In this document: positions 60,084 to 64,000 of the stretch, piece by piece
How the letters are laid out: each line of letters opens with the position of its first letter
How positions within the stretch are numbered: position 1 is the first letter of the stretch
Assembly (NCBI GenBank): GCA_028673005.1
Contig: CM054116.1
Location: 66,725,211 to 66,789,210, forward strand
Direction of reading: 5' to 3'
Source: Tanypteryx hageni
Taxonomy: Eukaryota; Arthropoda; Insecta; Odonata; Petaluridae
DNA: 64,000 nucleotides
The notes under the pieces: model-generated
Seen by the model: only the letters and a program-made list of their open reading frames with translations
Told to the model about the DNA's origin: nothing
Database searches by the model: none
Program-made: the position numbers and the translations under genes

Positions 60084-60096
60084 CCCCCCCCCCCCC
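60084..60096 (+). repeat. Poly-C run (13 C)
   Basis: A mononucleotide C run after ATT; simple repeat only. Confidence 0.95.
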
Positions 60097-60705
60097 ACAC
60101 TAGCCCCTAAGTGGTCTGAGCAAGGTCGAAGATCCCGCCGATCCCCTAGTATAATTTAATCATTAGTGAATCTGCGACACGAAAGAGCGCGAATTAATTC
60201 AATATTTCGTACATAGGGTTCAAAACGTAATATTTCATACAAGGAATATGTGTGCACTATTTGTAAACCAGCGATATAAAACTGAAATTACAAATTAAAA
60301 ATGAATCTGCATGTCATTGAATACAACCGGAAAATGGAATCATCCAAGAAGCGGGCGTAATTTTAATATCAGAAAAATGAAATAATTAGTTACTTTTCCA
60401 ATAGGAATTGGCACTGAGTTTATTTGATACTCATTAGATATTAATAAAAATACAGTATTTTGCTGCCTAATTACCGCATTATTTACGCCAAGAAATTATT
60501 TTTAAAACTGAGGTGCAAAAATACATAAAAAATTTTCCTCGGTGCCTTGATATTACTAGGAAGATTGAAATAATCGATCACTACTCTGAATAATAAATAG
60601 CCCTTATGATTCTGAATATTTATTTAAAAGTTATTAATAAAAAAAATATTTCTGCAATGCTATTAGAGAAATGAGTTATACATTAGGCAAGGAAAATAAA
60701 AATTT

Positions 60706-61738
60706 TGTTTATCTTATCGCAAAATAGGGTTGGAAATTACACGATGGCGAAAATTATCTGGCAAATATAGAAGAATATAAAGAATAATTACTTGGATTTC
60801 AGATGCTGTGTATGCACGCAGATGATGTTCTCCGTTCTTGTCAACAAAGGAAAAATTGTACTGACTCACTTTCCGTTCTTTTTTCACAAGAGGAAGCATA
60901 TTATGGTGTTAGTTTGACGAACTCCCAAAACAAAGTGATTTTAAGATTTTCGTCTTACAGTCGTAAACGCAAATAAAATATGAAAGGCAATGCAGGAGGT
61001 GGGGGTAAAAGCGAAGCACTAAAGATTGGTACTAATGAAAAATGGAGAAACCTCATAATAACCATGTGAGAAAAAGTCCCTGGCGTGGAGTAGTTTCTCA
61101 TAAACCCGGAGCGTGTGTTAGATCGCGTGAGTGTTAGGTCTCTGGGTGGAGCAATTTCTCCTAAACCGGCATGTGAGTACTCCCTTTTTATTATTATTAT
61201 TATTATGATTATTAGGAGGTTTCTCCATTTTGCATTAGTTGTAATTAACCATAGTGCTCCGATATCACTTTTACTTTGAACTAAAGATTGGTCTCTGGAA
61301 ATAAACCTTCAAGGCAATTTATCCTCGGATATAAGATTCTCGAGAGTAAAACTTCGGAAAATACGCTTTGCATTTTCCAAGAAAATAATTAGTGAAGAAG
61401 CAGATGGTGCTCCCTTGCTACGCGAGGGTGCTGCAGTGGGTCAGTTCTGAGAAGGACATAGGACAATGACAAGTGCCCTGAAAGCGAGAATGGGTGAGAA
61501 ATTTTGTATGGAAGGTATTCGGCTTATTGGGTAATAGCCATTTTACTCATTTAGGCACATGAGGATTATAATCTTTGTGGGCGAGGGCCTTGTGGCACAT
61601 TTTCAACATTTCGCGGCCCACCATTGGGCCGCTGCCCTTACTTTGAAAAACCCTGCTCTAGTCTATACTAATTTCCTTACGACATCATTATTTACTACAT
61701 ATATCGGAAATGCTACATCAGCTGTTTTTATTTTGACG
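60706..61738. repeat. 1-kb duplicated block, copy B
   Basis: 1033 bases nearly identical to 45262-46273. It keeps an 18-20 bp hairpin GCGGCCCACCATTGGGCCGC (61613-61632) that copy A lacks. The nested hairpin-ended insertion is present at 61031-61279, with the same ACTAAAGATTGGT flanks. The shared minus-strand frame 60714-60899 is intact here too but unrecognised. Its right part, complement of CAGGGTTTTTCAAAGTAAGG (about 61636-61655), is hAT-terminus-like. Confidence 0.95.
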
Positions 61739-61739
61739 A

Positions 61740-64000
61740 TGTAAAATAATCGGAATTTGGATGCAAAGTAACTTCCATTAAATGTTGAAAATTGGACCAA
61801 ATAACTACAAAATTCTGCATGTATGAATTCACGAACAATAACACCGATATTATGTAATTAATAAATTAACAATAAGGATACATACTGGTAAAATATTTAC
61901 TATGTTACCAATTCTAGAGAACAGCTTTAAAATGAATGTCACTCACCAAAATCCCGTCTACGAAGACGCCATCAACAGCCTGAAAAACAATATATATTTT
62001 GAGAGAAAGCATAATATAACCTCGGCATGGAACGACTTATTGACCAAGAGGTTTTTAAAAATATAGCGTAACTATAACTAACTTTCCTATACAACTACAA
62101 TTAGCAAAGATGGTTTAAATATTAATAATTACGAAAATATTAATACTCGCGGGAGAAATTTTCTTTTAAAAGAATTACGTTAAAATGGGAACTCCTCTTT
62201 AATTTTATTCGATAAAACTGAGTTTGACCCTGTTAATTTTAATTTATCTGCCATAGTCACCGTTACATAACACCATTTTAATAACACGGCATAACTTCAA
62301 TAACACGAAAGACTGGTTGCATCTTGAATAACCGATAACACGGAGATACTATGTCCCTTAATTATTATACTGCAACTTGAATTGCCACCACTCGATATTT
62401 TTTTTAACCCTTATTTTTTATTCCATTAAAGTTTGAGCTACAGAGGCTCGACTCTTTTGTTTCGAAAATTTCAAAGATGGCGCTTAATACCCAATATGCG
62501 TCGGAACAATTTCCCGAATCGGTTTACACCCATAAAAATTTGCCGCAATTGAAAATTTGCTAACAAAAATCCAAAACCTTTATAGCGTCAATCAAACAGT
62601 CGCTAAAACTTCGAACAAATCCGAACCTCGCCATGATCGCGGTTACTCACAACCCGACCGCGCGCACGTCAGAGCCGACGTCGGCCCGCGATGTGGGCCT
62701 ATTCCAGGGAGACCCGCAAAGTGGTCCTTTTTCCATCCATTACGCTCAAAAGCATCCCGCATGCGACTCCCGCGGTTTCCGGAAGATTAGCCCTTCACCC
62801 TCAACCACCGTCGAACACACAAACTCACGGAGCCACCTGCCGGCGCCGCAAAAACCCTTCAATGGCGGTTTCTCTCGGCGGAAGCTCCGCGCGCAAACTT
62901 GCGCGGCATAGACTAGATTTCGATCCTCTGTCGTCTACCATGAGTGGGACAAAACGACAGAGATGCAGAAAAAAACACAAAAGCTCTTCCATTTTCTTTT
63001 CCGGAAGATAAAAAAAACGGGGGCGGAAGAATACGGCCAACGGGAAGAAAGAGGGATGGGGAGGAGTCGAAGGAGGAGTAGGCGCAAGGGATATAAACCT
63101 TGGGAGCTAATAGACCGTAAAAAGAGGAGGGATAGAAGATTTAATGGAGTAAAAGGGAAAATCGATAGAAGAGGGGAAGTCGGGATTCCTAAAATAACGC
63201 ACCTCATTCATCTTTTAAGCGTGGCGGTGGAGGGTGCGGCGATGTTGGGATAGGGGAAGAGGACAGATCCTTATTCGGGAGTGGAATATTGCTATCGTCT
63301 CTATTTAAACCCCGTATGTTAGAAGATAAGTCTACATACGCCACGCTACGCCGGAAGGATCCAACCAACCGACGACCCCGTATTATAACATAGAGGAATA
63401 CAGCCGACGGCGTCCCAGCGGTTATTTATGTAGTCCGAGGATACCGTTATGTTAAAGCACTGCGGCTATCCAGATCATTTAGAAAGAGGATGCCTCCAAC
63501 TCAATGAAAGGATTCTAAAGGCTGACCTATACGATTGAGAGTGGTTTCTTTAGAAAATGAATATTCAAAGGTATTTATAAAATAGGCTGTAAAAGAAACA
63601 AACTCAATTCGAATACACTGGAATTCTTTCTGAGAGCAGATCGAAGTTAAAAATGTTCTTCTTATACACTGTAAGATCTTTCCTTTTCGCAAACAAAATA
63701 TGTAGAGAAAAGACGTACACCTTTTCGCGTCTGATCATCTTTCTTGTAAAAATAAATTTAAAAAATTAGCGACTAAATGATAGAGAATACATACATATCT
63801 CAACGTTTTTAGTAAATAATTCATATGCCTGATACCAATGAAACCACACAAATTTCATGTATTTACAGATCTTCGCTCCAAACAAACGTAGAAATGAGTT
63901 CAGCGAAAACGTGTTCTCGTCAAGTGAGTGATCGTAATATATTCAACAATTACAATCACGAGCAAGCGCATTAAATGAGACAGTAAATTTAGTGCCAAAT
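61740..64000. other. Non-coding DNA to the right edge
   Basis: AT-rich to 62600, then a CpG/GC-rich, purine-leaning stretch (62630-63290) and AT-rich DNA again. None of the overlapping frames shows a recognisable domain. No RNA gene was seen. Confidence 0.4.

Overview
This 64 kb window looks like non-coding, transposon-laden nuclear DNA from an arthropod, most likely an insect. That placement is an inference. It rests on the AT-rich background with well-kept CpG, the many GA-rich simple repeats, and the mix of insect-type elements: an RTE/L1-like LINE, tRNA-headed SINEs, mariner, piggyBac, hAT and MULE pieces. I found no bacterial-style operon, no rRNA and no host protein-coding gene I can support. 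Almost all open frames are low-complexity shadows of purine/pyrimidine tracts.

Layout. 1-1563 (minus): the 3' part of a non-LTR retrotransposon with an uninterrupted reverse-transcriptase frame that runs off the left edge; its 5' end is truncated. 1.6-23 kb: mostly unique sequence with long strand-asymmetric purine tracts (2.3-3.3, 7.2-7.9, 11.2-13.5, 17.8-18.6, 20.1-20.9, 22.1-22.6 kb), a tRNA-like sequence at 14.7 kb, an (AT)n run at 19.8 kb, and a G-rich minisatellite at 22.4 kb. 23-32 kb: a 337-bp-spaced direct repeat, then well-delimited cut-and-paste elements. These are a 620-bp element full of GGTAAATGTGCACATTTACC palindromes with a 4-bp target duplication (25.1-25.7), a mariner-like MITE (26.6), a hAT-like MITE with an 8-bp target duplication (27.5-28.0) and a piggyBac-like element between TTAA sites (30.9-31.7).

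34.5-37.7 kb is a nested complex. Two arms of an inverted duplication (34.58-34.93 plus 36.10-36.15, against 36.75-37.17) are split by a 1.2-kb insertion. That insertion carries a SINE with a 15-bp target duplication and a Tc1/mariner-type element with a remnant of a transposase N-terminus. A 265-bp element with 61-bp terminal inverted repeats lies in the loop, and a hAT-like copy abuts the right arm. The hAT-like copy recurs in opposite orientation at 43.3-43.8 kb, next to a second SINE (minus strand, 14-bp target duplication). 44.4-47.2 kb holds two oppositely oriented TTCGAGG minisatellites, a MULE transposase remnant and one copy of a 1-kb duplicated block. The other copy lies 15.4 kb downstream at 60.7-61.7 kb.

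50.8-60 kb: a tandem array of pogo/Tigger-like ends (51.5), a tRNA-like sequence (52.7), a 100-bp-arm palindrome (53.7-53.9), hAT-like elements (57.3-58.2) with an inserted tRNA-like unit that forms a 56-bp stem, and a 320-bp tandem repeat (59.2-59.9). The last 2 kb appear unique. Nothing here acts as a gene pathway. The interest lies in the nesting order of the elements, the intact reverse transcriptase frame and several structured repeats that do not fit a standard class neatly.
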